Assembly (NCBI RefSeq): GCF_001006305.1
Contig: NZ_LBHJ01000020.1
Span: forward strand, 248,001-312,000
Length of the DNA: 64,000 nt
Origin: Silvibacterium bohemicum
GTDB taxonomy: Bacteria > Acidobacteriota > Terriglobia > Terriglobales > Acidobacteriaceae
Direction of reading: 5' to 3'
The notes beneath the pieces were generated by a model, which saw nothing but the letters and a program-made list of their open reading frames with translations, was not told where the DNA came from and made no database searches. Positions 1-8,050 of the stretch are shown piece after piece (the first letter of the stretch is position 1; the number at the start of each line of letters is the position of its first letter). Both the position numbers and the translations under genes were made by a program.

Positions 1-274
1 TTTTGTCGCCTGACTTCATCACCCAGTGCGATGTCTTGTCGCCCGTCCGGGTTACTGCCGTTATCTGTTCCTGCCATAATGGGATGGCTTCGACATCGCG
101 CCACATTGCGTATAAATCCTGCGGTGAAGCCTGAATGAATGCGCTGGTCCGGACCCATTGCTTCCCGTCCTTGTCCACCGGAGGCGGTAGATAGCGCCCA
201 TTCACGATCACACCCGCCCCGGCCGATTTCGGCAGAGGCTCGGCATTCGGCTTTTCTCTCAGAGCGTCCGACAT
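1..274 (-). CDS. SRPBCC/polyketide-cyclase-like protein, 5' part only (runs off the window)
   Basis: The open frame starts at the ATG complementary to 272-274 and stays open to base 1, giving the first 91 codons. A good ribosome binding site (AAGGAG, about 6 bases upstream) supports the start. The translation begins MSDALREKPNAEP, then has a glycine/proline stretch, then VRTSAFIQASPQDLYAMWRD and a following VEAIPLWQEQI. A region predicted to be strand-helix with 'P.DLY..WRD.E.IP.W...I..V' is the usual opening of the coenzyme Q-binding/START-like cyclase-dehydrase family. These proteins bind hydrophobic ligands, and many acidobacterial copies have no assigned substrate. The C-terminal half is missing, so the substrate cannot be guessed. 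Confidence 0.7.
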   Translation of the reverse strand, partial: MSDALREKPNAEPLPKSAGAGVIVNGRYLPPPVDKDGKQWVRTSAFIQASPQDLYAMWRDVEAIPLWQEQITAVTRTGDKTSHWVMKSGDK

Positions 275-382
275 GTTTTTCTCCTTGTCTTGTATTGTTG
301 AGGCTGAAATTAGAGGAAACTTTGTCGCTGCCGTCTCCGTGAGGCGCACTCAACACGCAGAGCAGAGCGTCAGGAACTCGCA

Positions 383-1174
383 CTACTTTTCATCGAGCGG
401 CTTTGCCATCTTCTCGTGCATCGAGCCTTTGACTGATCCGGGTACGACGTTGGCCAGCATGCCTTCGAGTTTGGTTTTGCCCGAGGCGGCATACACGTGG
501 TCTTTGCCTGCGAGGAGCGCTTCGATGCCTTGGTGAGCAACATCATCCGGCTCGCTCTCGCTTTTGCCCTTGGAGCCGACTTCCGTGTTGTCCATGCCCG
601 CCCGATGAAAGAAGTCAGTATTCGTAGGGCCAGGTTGAAGCGCCGTTACCGTAATGTTCGAGTCGCGCAGCTCGTACCGAACACTGTGCGCAAAAGACAG
701 CACGAAGGCCTTCGTCGCCGCGTATACAGCTTCCCGAGGGGCCACCATTTCTCCGGCGATCGAGGCCGTGAATAGGATCTTTCCGCCATCTTGCCCCAAC
801 ATGCTTTTGATAACATGCTTCGTCAAGTGGACAGTGCCCGTGCAGTTCAAATCAACCATTTTCAGTTCTTCATCAAGATCGGTTTCGTAAAAGAGTCCGC
901 CCACGCCCACACCGGCATTGATGCACGCTATGTCCAATGGACGACTTGAGGCCTTTACGGCATTCCATAACTCGTCGATCCCCTCGCGCGTCGCCAGGTC
1001 GGCTTGAATCGCCTCGACCGCCGATCCGGTCGAACGCAATGTATCCGCGGCAGCTTCCAGTCGCGCTCCGGCAGAGCAGATCACAAGGTCGTAACCACGG
1101 CTGCCCAATTCTTTTGCCAGAGAAAACCCGATGCCGCTCGAAGCACCTGTCACGAGAGCAAGCTTGTTCGCCAT
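383..1174 (-). CDS. SDR family NAD(P)-dependent oxidoreductase
   Basis: This is a classical short-chain dehydrogenase of 263 residues. The Rossmann glycine motif TGASSGIG lies about ten residues after the start, followed by the NAG strand motif (CINAGVG), a serine in FTASIAGE and the catalytic YxxxK as YAATK. The family oxidises or reduces hydroxyl/carbonyl groups with NAD(P). The frame extends 34 residues upstream, but MANKLALVTGASSGIG is the normal family N-terminus and a G-rich site (GGGGG) lies about 8 bases before this ATG, so I start there. The C-terminal tail (GMLANVVPGSVKG) resembles members that carry a short membrane-associating end. It stands alone, divergent from the TPP-enzyme operon. 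Substrate unknown. Confidence 0.9.
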   Translation of the reverse strand: MANKLALVTGASSGIGFSLAKELGSRGYDLVICSAGARLEAAADTLRSTGSAVEAIQADLATREGIDELWNAVKASSRPLDIACINAGVGVGGLFYETDLDEELKMVDLNCTGTVHLTKHVIKSMLGQDGGKILFTASIAGEMVAPREAVYAATKAFVLSFAHSVRYELRDSNITVTALQPGPTNTDFFHRAGMDNTEVGSKGKSESEPDDVAHQGIEALLAGKDHVYAASGKTKLEGMLANVVPGSVKGSMHEKMAKPLDEK

Positions 1175-1570
1175 GTCTCTAACCCCCAAACCTAAGTTTG
1201 CATACAGCGCTCTTAAGTTTGGATGCAGTCTTGCTTCACCGAGGAGCTGTATTTCCATTGCGGTTGATGCGGCCAAAAGAGCGATCGTTATTTACTCCCC
1301 CGAATGGAAATATTGCCGTCTTTCAGCGCGATATCTCCAATCAGAGAAAGCAGCTCGCGAGGATAACTACGAAGGTCTTGGGATTTTCGGCAATCTGTTT
1401 GGAACGCATCTTGCCGTCTGAACCTTTGGATGCCGGCGACGGCGTGCGTGCTGAAGGACATCAGAAACTCTGTTGTTCTTCTCGTTTGCTCTGAAATCAA
1501 ACCCCTATGACGAAACGAGCGTCCTACCGTTTGTCCAGCCAAAAGGAATCAGTCTGCCTCGGAGAGAAAT
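1175..1570. other. Divergent intergenic region (SDR / TPP enzyme)
   Basis: 396 bases separate the two divergent genes. Short open frames on both strands lack ribosome sites and family features. I see no hairpin or clear sigma-70 promoter. The TPP-enzyme gene has GGAGAG five bases before its ATG. The region presumably holds two promoters. Confidence 0.4.
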
Positions 1571-3316
1571 ATGACTAACGCATCGGACATACTCGTAGAA
1601 CGTTTACTTGCTTGGGGTGTTGACACCATATTCGGCTTGCCGGGTGATGGCATTAACGGAGTCTTCGAGTCTCTGCGCAAGCAGAAAGATCGGTTAAGGT
1701 TCATTCATGTAAGGCATGAAGAGTCCGCCGCGTTCATGGCCTGCGCCTATGCCAAATTTACCGGCAAACTGGGAGTGTGTATCTCTACCTCCGGCCCTGG
1801 AGGCATTCATCTCTTGAACGGTCTCTACGACGCAAAGATGGACCATGCGCCGGTCCTTGCGATCACAGGCCTGCAGCATAGCGATCTGATTGGCACCTTT
1901 ACTCAACAGGACGTTGCGCTGGATAAGCTCTTCATGGATGTCGCGGTCTACAACGAGCGAATCATGAGCGGAGCCCATATGGAAAGCGTGGCTGATCTTG
2001 CAATCCGCACAGCGCTGGCTTCCCGTGGCGTGGCACACATCACTATCCCAGTGGATGTGCAGGTTCAGGAGATCAAGAAGGGCCGCTCGGAGCGCAACCC
2101 TATCCATCACAGCTCGTCTGTGCCCGCTTACTTCGATCAGCTTCCAGCTCGAATCGAGCTGGAGCATGCGGCGGATATTCTCAATCGCGGAAAGAAAATT
2201 GCAATCCTGGCCGGCCAAGGAGCATTGCATGCGACCGAGGAACTTGAAGAGCTGGCAGAAACACTCGGTGCGCCGATCATCAAAGCTCTGCTGGGGAAAG
2301 CTGCTGTGCCGGATGATAGCCCCTACACCACTGGCGGCATTGGCCTTCTCGGGACCGAGCCATCGCAGGATGCCATTGAAGGATGCGACACGTTTCTGAT
2401 GGTGGGGACATCTTTTCCTTATATTGAGTTTTTGCCTGAGCCAGGCTCGGTCAAGTGCGTGCAGATCGATATTGATCCGCAGCGCATCAGTCTTCGCCAC
2501 CCTGCCGATGTCGGGCTCGTGGGAGACGCGAAGAACACCATTCGCGCGCTGCTGCCGCTACTTGAGAAGCATGACAAAGGCTTTCTTGAGAAAGCTCAGA
2601 AGGCCAAAGCCGAATGGCAGAAGCTGATGGAAGAACGCGGAACGCGGCCCGATAAGCCAATGAAGCCTCAGGTTGTGGGCTGGGAATTGGGCAAGCGCGT
2701 CCCTGCGAATGCCATCGTCACTTCCGACTCGGGAACGATCACCACCTGGTGGGCGCGTTACGTTCCTGCATTGCGCGGGCAAAAGCATAGTTGCTCGGGA
2801 AATCTCGCCACCATGGCCTGTGGCCTGCCTTATGCCATCGCCGCGGCGGTCGCATATCCTGACCGGCCGGTCTACTGCATCATTGGTGACGGCGGATTGA
2901 GCATGCTGCTCGGCGAGTTGATAACTGTCGCCGCCTACAAACTCAACATCAGGATTATCGTGATCAAGAACAATACCCTTGGGCAGATCAAATGGGAGCA
3001 GATGGTTTTCCTCGGCAATCCTGAATATGCCTGCGATCTGTTTCCTGCGGATTTCGTGATGATCGCTCGTGGCGCTGGAATTGAAGCTATCCAGATTGAA
3101 GATCCGGCGACTTGCGGAGCTCAACTCGATAGTGTGATCGGACGTCCGGGTCCCGTTCTGATCGAAGCTGTCGTCGATGAGTTCACGCCTCCTATGCCGG
3201 CCAAGATCAAAGCAAGCCAGGCAGTGAAGTTGGCTGAAGCTCTGGTTCGCGGTGAACCAAATCGGATGAAGATTGCGCTGACGAATGCGCACGATAAGAT
3301 TCGCGAACTGGTGTAA
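1571..3316 (+). CDS. Thiamine pyrophosphate-requiring enzyme (pyruvate oxidase / acetolactate synthase-like)
   Basis: The 581-residue protein has the three-domain plan of the POX/ALS family. The N-terminal PYR domain (about 1-170) carries the catalytic glutamate in HVRHEESAAFMA (Glu50). A central Rossmann-like domain (about 195-330) contains GKKIAILAGQGAL. The C-terminal PP domain (about 360-545) contains the Mg-TPP motif GDG at 439-441 and NN at 467-468. GGAGAG precedes the ATG. The closest general type is PoxB-like 'thiamine pyrophosphate-requiring protein', which decarboxylates pyruvate or another 2-oxo acid. There is no C-terminal amphipathic membrane helix like that of E. coli PoxB that I can recognise. 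It heads a plus-strand run with an enolase-superfamily dehydratase and a GMC dehydrogenase, so a role in 2-oxo acid metabolism downstream of sugar-acid oxidation is inferred only. Confidence 0.88.
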   Translation: MTNASDILVERLLAWGVDTIFGLPGDGINGVFESLRKQKDRLRFIHVRHEESAAFMACAYAKFTGKLGVCISTSGPGGIHLLNGLYDAKMDHAPVLAITGLQHSDLIGTFTQQDVALDKLFMDVAVYNERIMSGAHMESVADLAIRTALASRGVAHITIPVDVQVQEIKKGRSERNPIHHSSSVPAYFDQLPARIELEHAADILNRGKKIAILAGQGALHATEELEELAETLGAPIIKALLGKAAVPDDSPYTTGGIGLLGTEPSQDAIEGCDTFLMVGTSFPYIEFLPEPGSVKCVQIDIDPQRISLRHPADVGLVGDAKNTIRALLPLLEKHDKGFLEKAQKAKAEWQKLMEERGTRPDKPMKPQVVGWELGKRVPANAIVTSDSGTITTWWARYVPALRGQKHSCSGNLATMACGLPYAIAAAVAYPDRPVYCIIGDGGLSMLLGELITVAAYKLNIRIIVIKNNTLGQIKWEQMVFLGNPEYACDLFPADFVMIARGAGIEAIQIEDPATCGAQLDSVIGRPGPVLIEAVVDEFTPPMPAKIKASQAVKLAEALVRGEPNRMKIALTNAHDKIRELV

Positions 3317-3365
3317 TCGCGCCGAATTGGTTTGATCACAATGACGAGCCACGGTGTAGGTAAAT

Positions 3366-4475
3366 ATGACAGCGTCCGACATCTCGGTGGGCAAGGTAGA
3401 TGTTTCCGCCTATACGATACCGACCGATGCTCCCGAAGGCGATGGCACCTTGCGATGGGACTCAACGACGCTCATCCTCTGTGAGATTCACGCAGCGGGT
3501 AAGGTCGGACTTGGCTACACCTATGGCAATCAAGCTACCGCCTTCATGGCCGATCACCTTGCAGGCAAGTGTCTTCTGCACCGCACGGCGCTCGACATCC
3601 CTGCTCTGCACGCAGCCATGTTCCGACAAGTCCGAAATGACGGCAGCCGCGGGATCGCATCCATGGCAATCTCAGCGCTGGATATCGCACTCTGGGATCT
3701 CAAAGCCAAGCTTTTGAATTCTTCCCTGGTCGATCTCTTCGGTGCGGCTCACGCGAGTGTAGCTGCATACGGAAGCGGAGGATTCACCACTTACAGCAAT
3801 CGGCAGTTGGCTGAACAGCTATCGGGTTGGGTTACAGAGGGTCTGAAAAGCGCAAAGATGAAGATCGGTGCAGAACCTACTAAGGATTTGGAAAGGGTTC
3901 GTGCGGCTCGCGAAGCCGTCGGACCATCCATGAATCTTTTTGTAGATGCTAACGGTGCTTACGACGTGCGCCAGGCTACTGCCTTTGCTGAGAAATTTAA
4001 GGATCTCAATGTTACGTGGTTTGAAGAGCCGGTCAGCTCCGATGATCTCGATGGTTTGCGGCGCGTACGTGATCGGGTGCCGGATTCGATGGAGATAGCA
4101 GCCGGGGAATACGGCTACGATTCCCTCTATTTCAGGCGGATGCTTGAGGCAGAAGCGGTCGATGTCCTGCAACTGGACGCGACCCGCTGCAAAGGATTCA
4201 CCGGCTTCCTGGAGGGAGCAGCCGTTGCAGCGAGTTTTGGGAAGCCCATCTCCGCGCATTGTGCTCCTTCTCTGCACATGCACGTCGGTTGCGCGATTCC
4301 AAAATTTCGGCACGTCGAATACTTTCACGATCACGGTCGCATTGAGGCGATTTTCTTCGATGGTTTCATTCCATCCAGAAATGGGGAGTTAATGCCCGAC
4401 CGATCCCGGCCTGGCATGGGACTCATCTTCAAGCAATCAGATGCGGAGCGGTTTCTTACCTGGAGAAGCAAATGA
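3366..4475 (+). CDS. Mandelate racemase/muconate lactonizing enzyme family protein
   Basis: A 369-residue enolase-superfamily protein. The active-site set can be read directly: KxK at Lys164/Lys166 (AKMKIG), metal ligands Asp194 (VDANGA), Glu220 (FEEPV) and Glu248 (AAGEYG), and a His at 298 (SAHCAPSLH). The spacing is almost identical to that of mandelate racemase (K164, K166, D195, E221, E247, H297), which places it in the MR subgroup. Members abstract the proton alpha to a carboxylate; most are sugar-acid dehydratases. It starts 49 bases after the TPP enzyme and its stop overlaps the ATG of the next reading frame (ATGA), so they form an operon. A sugar-acid dehydratase is the best guess; the substrate is not visible. 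Confidence 0.9.
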   Translation: MTASDISVGKVDVSAYTIPTDAPEGDGTLRWDSTTLILCEIHAAGKVGLGYTYGNQATAFMADHLAGKCLLHRTALDIPALHAAMFRQVRNDGSRGIASMAISALDIALWDLKAKLLNSSLVDLFGAAHASVAAYGSGGFTTYSNRQLAEQLSGWVTEGLKSAKMKIGAEPTKDLERVRAAREAVGPSMNLFVDANGAYDVRQATAFAEKFKDLNVTWFEEPVSSDDLDGLRRVRDRVPDSMEIAAGEYGYDSLYFRRMLEAEAVDVLQLDATRCKGFTGFLEGAAVAASFGKPISAHCAPSLHMHVGCAIPKFRHVEYFHDHGRIEAIFFDGFIPSRNGELMPDRSRPGMGLIFKQSDAERFLTWRSK

Positions 4476-4663
4476 TTCACGACCTGTGCCAGCCGATCTT
4501 TAACAGCGCTCCTCAGTGGCCCAAGTTCCCTCCCACCACGATGACCATCCCGCGCCTTGCGGCCGTTGAATCGGCGAATGTTGAACATCTGGAATCCATG
4601 ACTCATATAGGAATACATCTCTATGCCTGGGATGAAAGAGAGATGGCATGCCCTTCGTCCTGA
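4472..4663 (+). pseudogene. Truncated cyclase family (kynurenine formamidase-like) remnant
   Basis: The 63-codon frame starts inside the ATGA overlap with the enolase gene, so translational coupling is preserved. Its residues fit the N-terminus of the cyclase family: an opening like DLSxPI (HDLCQPIFNSAPQWPKFPP), then a stretch ending ESMTHIGIH, which aligns with the metal-binding THxGTHxDAPxH. In this copy the Thr of GTH is Ile and the Asp after the second His is Tyr (HIGIHLYA), and the reading stops 11 codons later. The remaining roughly 200 residues of a normal cyclase are absent; the membrane protein begins in another frame. I read it as a deletion remnant. It could be expressed as a short peptide, but not as an active hydrolase. 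Confidence 0.6.
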
Positions 4664-5607
4664 CTGATGCACTCGAACGGAGTGCAAATCGGAATCTGCC
4701 CGCACCGTTGTCCGCGGCGGTGACTACAGCGCTTGAGCACATTCGCGAAGGATGCTTTCAGCGCAGCCTCTGTTTGGTTGTCGCCACGACCAGCGTTGCA
4801 AGCGGCCTCGAAGTGGGATATGAGCACTACAGAGGCAGTTACAGCAACCCAATCATGTACACCCCCGTGGTCCTGAGCGGAATGCTCGCAGGCGCTGGAT
4901 TAGCTGGAGCATTCAGCGGTGTGGCTGCGCGCACCGTTCTTCGTTGGGTTAGCGTCGCAACCCTCGCCGACGGAATCATCGGCTTCTTCTTCCATATAAG
5001 AGGCGTAGCGCGCAAACCTGGAGGATGGAGCCTGCCAGTTACGAACATCGTGATGGGACCGCCGATCTTCGCACCGCTGCTGTTTGGAACGAGCGCTTAT
5101 CTGGGACTGATGGCCTCGTATCTTCGCCGCGAAGAGGACTCGAATCGAATAGCAGGCCGACTCGGAGAAGCCGTCGAGGCAGGAAGCTCCGACTGGCGGA
5201 TCAACCTTCGTTATGGAAGATTCCAGAAGCATCTCTCGGCCCTGACTGTCTTATGGGCGTTCTTCAGCGGCTTTGAAGCTCTCTACTCTCATTACAAAAC
5301 GAACTTTCGCTATAAGGCGCAATGGACGCCCATACTCTTGGCGCCATTGGTAATGGCTGCAGCTGCCGGAGCGGTGAAGAGCCGCCGTATTGCGAATACT
5401 GCGTTACCGATCGTCTCTGCTTTGGCTATGGCTGATGGCGCGGTCGGTTTTTATTACCATGCACGCGGCATCGTGCGGAGGCCGGGAGGAATGAAGAAGC
5501 CGCTGTACAACACGCTCTACGGTCCTCCCATTTTTGCTCCTCTCTTGTTCGCGGCCTGCGGATTTCTCGGCCTGATGGCGAGCCTCCTCCGAAGGGAGAA
5601 GCGATGA
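4648..5607 (+). CDS. Membrane protein with two tandem homologous halves, gluconate-dehydrogenase operon
   Basis: I do not recognise a named family. The 319-residue protein is an internal duplication: residues about 35-162 and 195-317 repeat the same order of elements. These are a hydrophobic helix, a YEHYR/YSHYK motif (His60, His215), one or two hydrophobic helices, an ADGIIGFFFHIRG / ADGAVGFYYHARG motif (His116, His271), R(K/R)PGG, then MGPPIFAPLLFG / YGPPIFAPLLFA and a final helix ending SYLRR / SLLRR. About eight membrane segments are likely. The conserved histidine pair per repeat would suit heme b or quinone binding (inference). The stop overlaps the start of the subunit 3 gene (ATGA). 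The start overlaps the cyclase remnant, so the first 20-30 residues may not be native. Confidence 0.75.
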   Translation: MPFVLTDALERSANRNLPAPLSAAVTTALEHIREGCFQRSLCLVVATTSVASGLEVGYEHYRGSYSNPIMYTPVVLSGMLAGAGLAGAFSGVAARTVLRWVSVATLADGIIGFFFHIRGVARKPGGWSLPVTNIVMGPPIFAPLLFGTSAYLGLMASYLRREEDSNRIAGRLGEAVEAGSSDWRINLRYGRFQKHLSALTVLWAFFSGFEALYSHYKTNFRYKAQWTPILLAPLVMAAAAGAVKSRRIANTALPIVSALAMADGAVGFYYHARGIVRRPGGMKKPLYNTLYGPPIFAPLLFAACGFLGLMASLLRREKR

Positions 5608-6356
5608 CGAGAAAATCTTTTCCCTTCCTCGCTGCAGGAGGCGAGCTCAAAGAGCTCGAACAGCCGGGCTACTACGCCGGCTACAGTACTATGGCCCAGA
5701 AGAGAAACTGGGAAGAAGCGACCCGAAACGTGGTGACCGCGCGCGTTGAGAAGACTCTATCCATCCGCTTCTTTTCGCAAGAGGAAGCCACGCTGCTTGG
5801 TGCAGTCATCGATCGTGTGATGCCTCAGGACGATCGCACCGAGGGGCGCACGATTCCAATTCTTCCCGTACTCGACGAACGCCTTTTTACGAATTCGCTG
5901 AGCGGCTTTCGCTATGAAGATATGCCGCCGGATCAGGAGGCCTACCGGCTTGCGATCAAAGCAATCGAAGAGATGGCGCAAGACCGTTTCGGACAATCAT
6001 TTCAGATTCTTACTGTGCATCGGCAGGAACTCATCCTGAAATCGCTGCATGATGGAAAGCCTGAGCCCGAGAACACCGTCTGGCAAAAGATGCCGGTGCA
6101 TCGCTTCTGGGCGATGCTGATGGAAGACTGCGTAACCGCCTATTATTCGCATCCGTGGGCATGGGATGAGATCGGCTTCGGCGGACCGGCCTATCCACGG
6201 GGATATATGCGGCTTGAAAATGGTCTACCCGAGCCGTGGGAAAAAGACGAACAGCGCTACGAGTGGAATGCGCCCGTCGATTCCCTCTCTCAGTTGGACC
6301 AAGAGAGCGCTCCTCCTGAACATGGATCCCTGCACGGTCATGGAGGAAGCCACTGA
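5604..6356 (+). CDS. Gluconate 2-dehydrogenase subunit 3 family protein
   Basis: The 250-residue protein has the features of the small subunit of membrane FAD-dependent sugar dehydrogenases: a stretch after FFSQEEATLLGAVIDRVMPQD (residues about 53-73), a central helical part, and a C-terminal conserved segment with YYSHPWAWDEIGFGGPAYPRGYMRLE (about 172-197), the hallmark of the family. In Gluconobacter-type enzymes this subunit helps export and maturation of the flavoprotein. No twin-arginine signal is obvious here, although MTRKSFPFLAAGG could be a short leader. It overlaps the upstream membrane gene by four bases and the downstream GMC gene by one base, so the three are translationally coupled. 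Confidence 0.85.
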   Translation: MTRKSFPFLAAGGELKELEQPGYYAGYSTMAQKRNWEEATRNVVTARVEKTLSIRFFSQEEATLLGAVIDRVMPQDDRTEGRTIPILPVLDERLFTNSLSGFRYEDMPPDQEAYRLAIKAIEEMAQDRFGQSFQILTVHRQELILKSLHDGKPEPENTVWQKMPVHRFWAMLMEDCVTAYYSHPWAWDEIGFGGPAYPRGYMRLENGLPEPWEKDEQRYEWNAPVDSLSQLDQESAPPEHGSLHGHGGSH

Positions 6357-8050
6357 TGCCGCATTATCTCGGCTCCATGCAGACGCTTCCCTCGCCGATG
6401 CATCGCTACAAAGAGAACGACACCGTAGACTACTGCATCGTCGGTGTGGGCAGCGCCGGTGGGGTATTGGTGCAACGTCTGGCCCGGGCGGGATTTCGCG
6501 TGATTGCGCTCGAAGCTGGTCCCTTCTGGGACACGGAGAAGGATTGGGTCAGCGATGAAAAGGGATCACACGAGCTTTATTGGAATGATCTGCGCATTAC
6601 TGGCGGAACCCATCCGCTAGCGCTCGGCGCGAACAATAGCGGCAAGGGGGTGGGAGGAGGTTCCGTTCATTGGGCGGCGTTCGCGCCGCGCTTTCATCCC
6701 TCCGATTTTCGCGTGTACTCCGAAGATGGCGTCGGGGTTGATTGGCCCATGTCGTATTGGGATCTCAAACCTTATTACGAGTTGCTGGAACGTGAAATTC
6801 CCGTGGCAGGGCCCGCTTGGTTTCCATGGGGCGACCCGCACGGGCATCCTTATGGCCCTCATCCTCTGGGTGGCGTAGGCGATGTGCTGGTTCGTGGCTG
6901 TGCCAGCCTCGGTATTCGATCCGTTGCCGGTGGCCCCGTTGCAATTCTGTCGGCTTCGCATGGCGACAGGCCGCACTGCATCTATCGCGGATTTTGCATT
7001 CAGGGATGCAAGGTTGGAGCCAAAGCAAGCACACTGATTACCCACGTGCCCGACGCGATTTCAAATGGCGCAGAAATTCGGGCGCATGCGATGGCTTCGC
7101 GCGTCAGTCTGCGCGAGGATGGCCGGGCGGATGGAGTCTTCTACTTCGATCGCGACGGAAAAGAACATTTTCAGCGAGCCCGGGCAGTGATCGTATCGGG
7201 CTACGCCATCGAGACGCCGCGGTTGCTCCTCAACTCTGCATGTCCCGGCCATCGCCATGGATTGGCCAATTCGAGCGGGACACTTGGCAAGTATCTGATG
7301 GTGCAGGCCGGCAATGTCGTGGCCGGGCGATTCGAAGAACTCATTCGTCTTTACAAGGCGCCGCCGGCGCATGCTTTGAGCGAGGAGTTTTACGAAACTG
7401 ATCCTCGGCGCGGCTTTGCTCGCGGATTTTCCGTGCAGACAGTAGGACCGCTGCCAGTCGCGTTCGCGAAACAGATGGTCGCGGCCGTGGGAGCCTGGGG
7501 ATGGGGGATGCGCCAGGTCATGATGGACTACAACCACTGGGCCACCTTGGGTGTTCTGGGCGAGATTCTGCCTGGGGAGGACAATCGAGTCGAATTGGCA
7601 GAAGAAAAAGACCGGCATGGCTTACCGGTTGCGAAGGTCACATTCAACCTGCATGACAACGATAAGAAGTTGATTGAGTTTGGAAAAAACAAGGTCATGG
7701 AAATCATGTGGGCTGCGGGAGCGCAACAGGTTGTTCAGGAGTCGAGGTTCGCTCACTTGGTCGGCGCCGCGAGAATGGGAAGCGATCCGTCCACGTCGGT
7801 GGTCGACAAGTTTGGCCGTACGCATGATATCCCGAATCTGTTTGTATGCGATGGGAGCATCTTTCCGACGCAGGGTTCGGCAAATCCTGGCCTCACCATA
7901 CAGGCCCTTGCGGCGAGGACTGCGGATTATCTGGCCAAGCAGGGGGACGCGATCTTCTATTCCAATCATCGAGAATTAAGCGAGCCTGGAATTCGATACG
8001 ATCTCAGCCCGCCCCACACACGATTCAAGGGCAATCCTCGCATCGCCTAA
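6356..8050 (+). CDS. GMC family oxidoreductase (gluconate dehydrogenase flavoprotein-like)
   Basis: A 564-residue glucose-methanol-choline oxidoreductase. FAD binding is shown by VGVGSAGG (about residues 29-36) ending in a Glu-containing second strand (VIALEAGPFW), by the NNSGKGVGGGSVHW segment, and at the C-terminus by HLVGAARMG, a DG-containing segment, and NPGLTIQALAART. A cysteine cluster CIYRGFCIQGCKVGAKAST is typical of the bacterial 2-keto/gluconate dehydrogenase branch. With subunit 3 upstream it probably oxidises a sugar or sugar acid. The usual third subunit, a multi-heme cytochrome c, is not encoded nearby and no CxxCH was noticed in the operon. Its stop overlaps the stop of the convergent SDR. 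Confidence 0.9.
   Translation: MPHYLGSMQTLPSPMHRYKENDTVDYCIVGVGSAGGVLVQRLARAGFRVIALEAGPFWDTEKDWVSDEKGSHELYWNDLRITGGTHPLALGANNSGKGVGGGSVHWAAFAPRFHPSDFRVYSEDGVGVDWPMSYWDLKPYYELLEREIPVAGPAWFPWGDPHGHPYGPHPLGGVGDVLVRGCASLGIRSVAGGPVAILSASHGDRPHCIYRGFCIQGCKVGAKASTLITHVPDAISNGAEIRAHAMASRVSLREDGRADGVFYFDRDGKEHFQRARAVIVSGYAIETPRLLLNSACPGHRHGLANSSGTLGKYLMVQAGNVVAGRFEELIRLYKAPPAHALSEEFYETDPRRGFARGFSVQTVGPLPVAFAKQMVAAVGAWGWGMRQVMMDYNHWATLGVLGEILPGEDNRVELAEEKDRHGLPVAKVTFNLHDNDKKLIEFGKNKVMEIMWAAGAQQVVQESRFAHLVGAARMGSDPSTSVVDKFGRTHDIPNLFVCDGSIFPTQGSANPGLTIQALAARTADYLAKQGDAIFYSNHRELSEPGIRYDLSPPHTRFKGNPRIA

Noticed and set aside
1694-2500. Long minus-strand open frame within the TPP-enzyme gene (268 residues)
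   Set aside because: It lies wholly inside a gene with clear TPP motifs and shows no family features, so it is a shadow.
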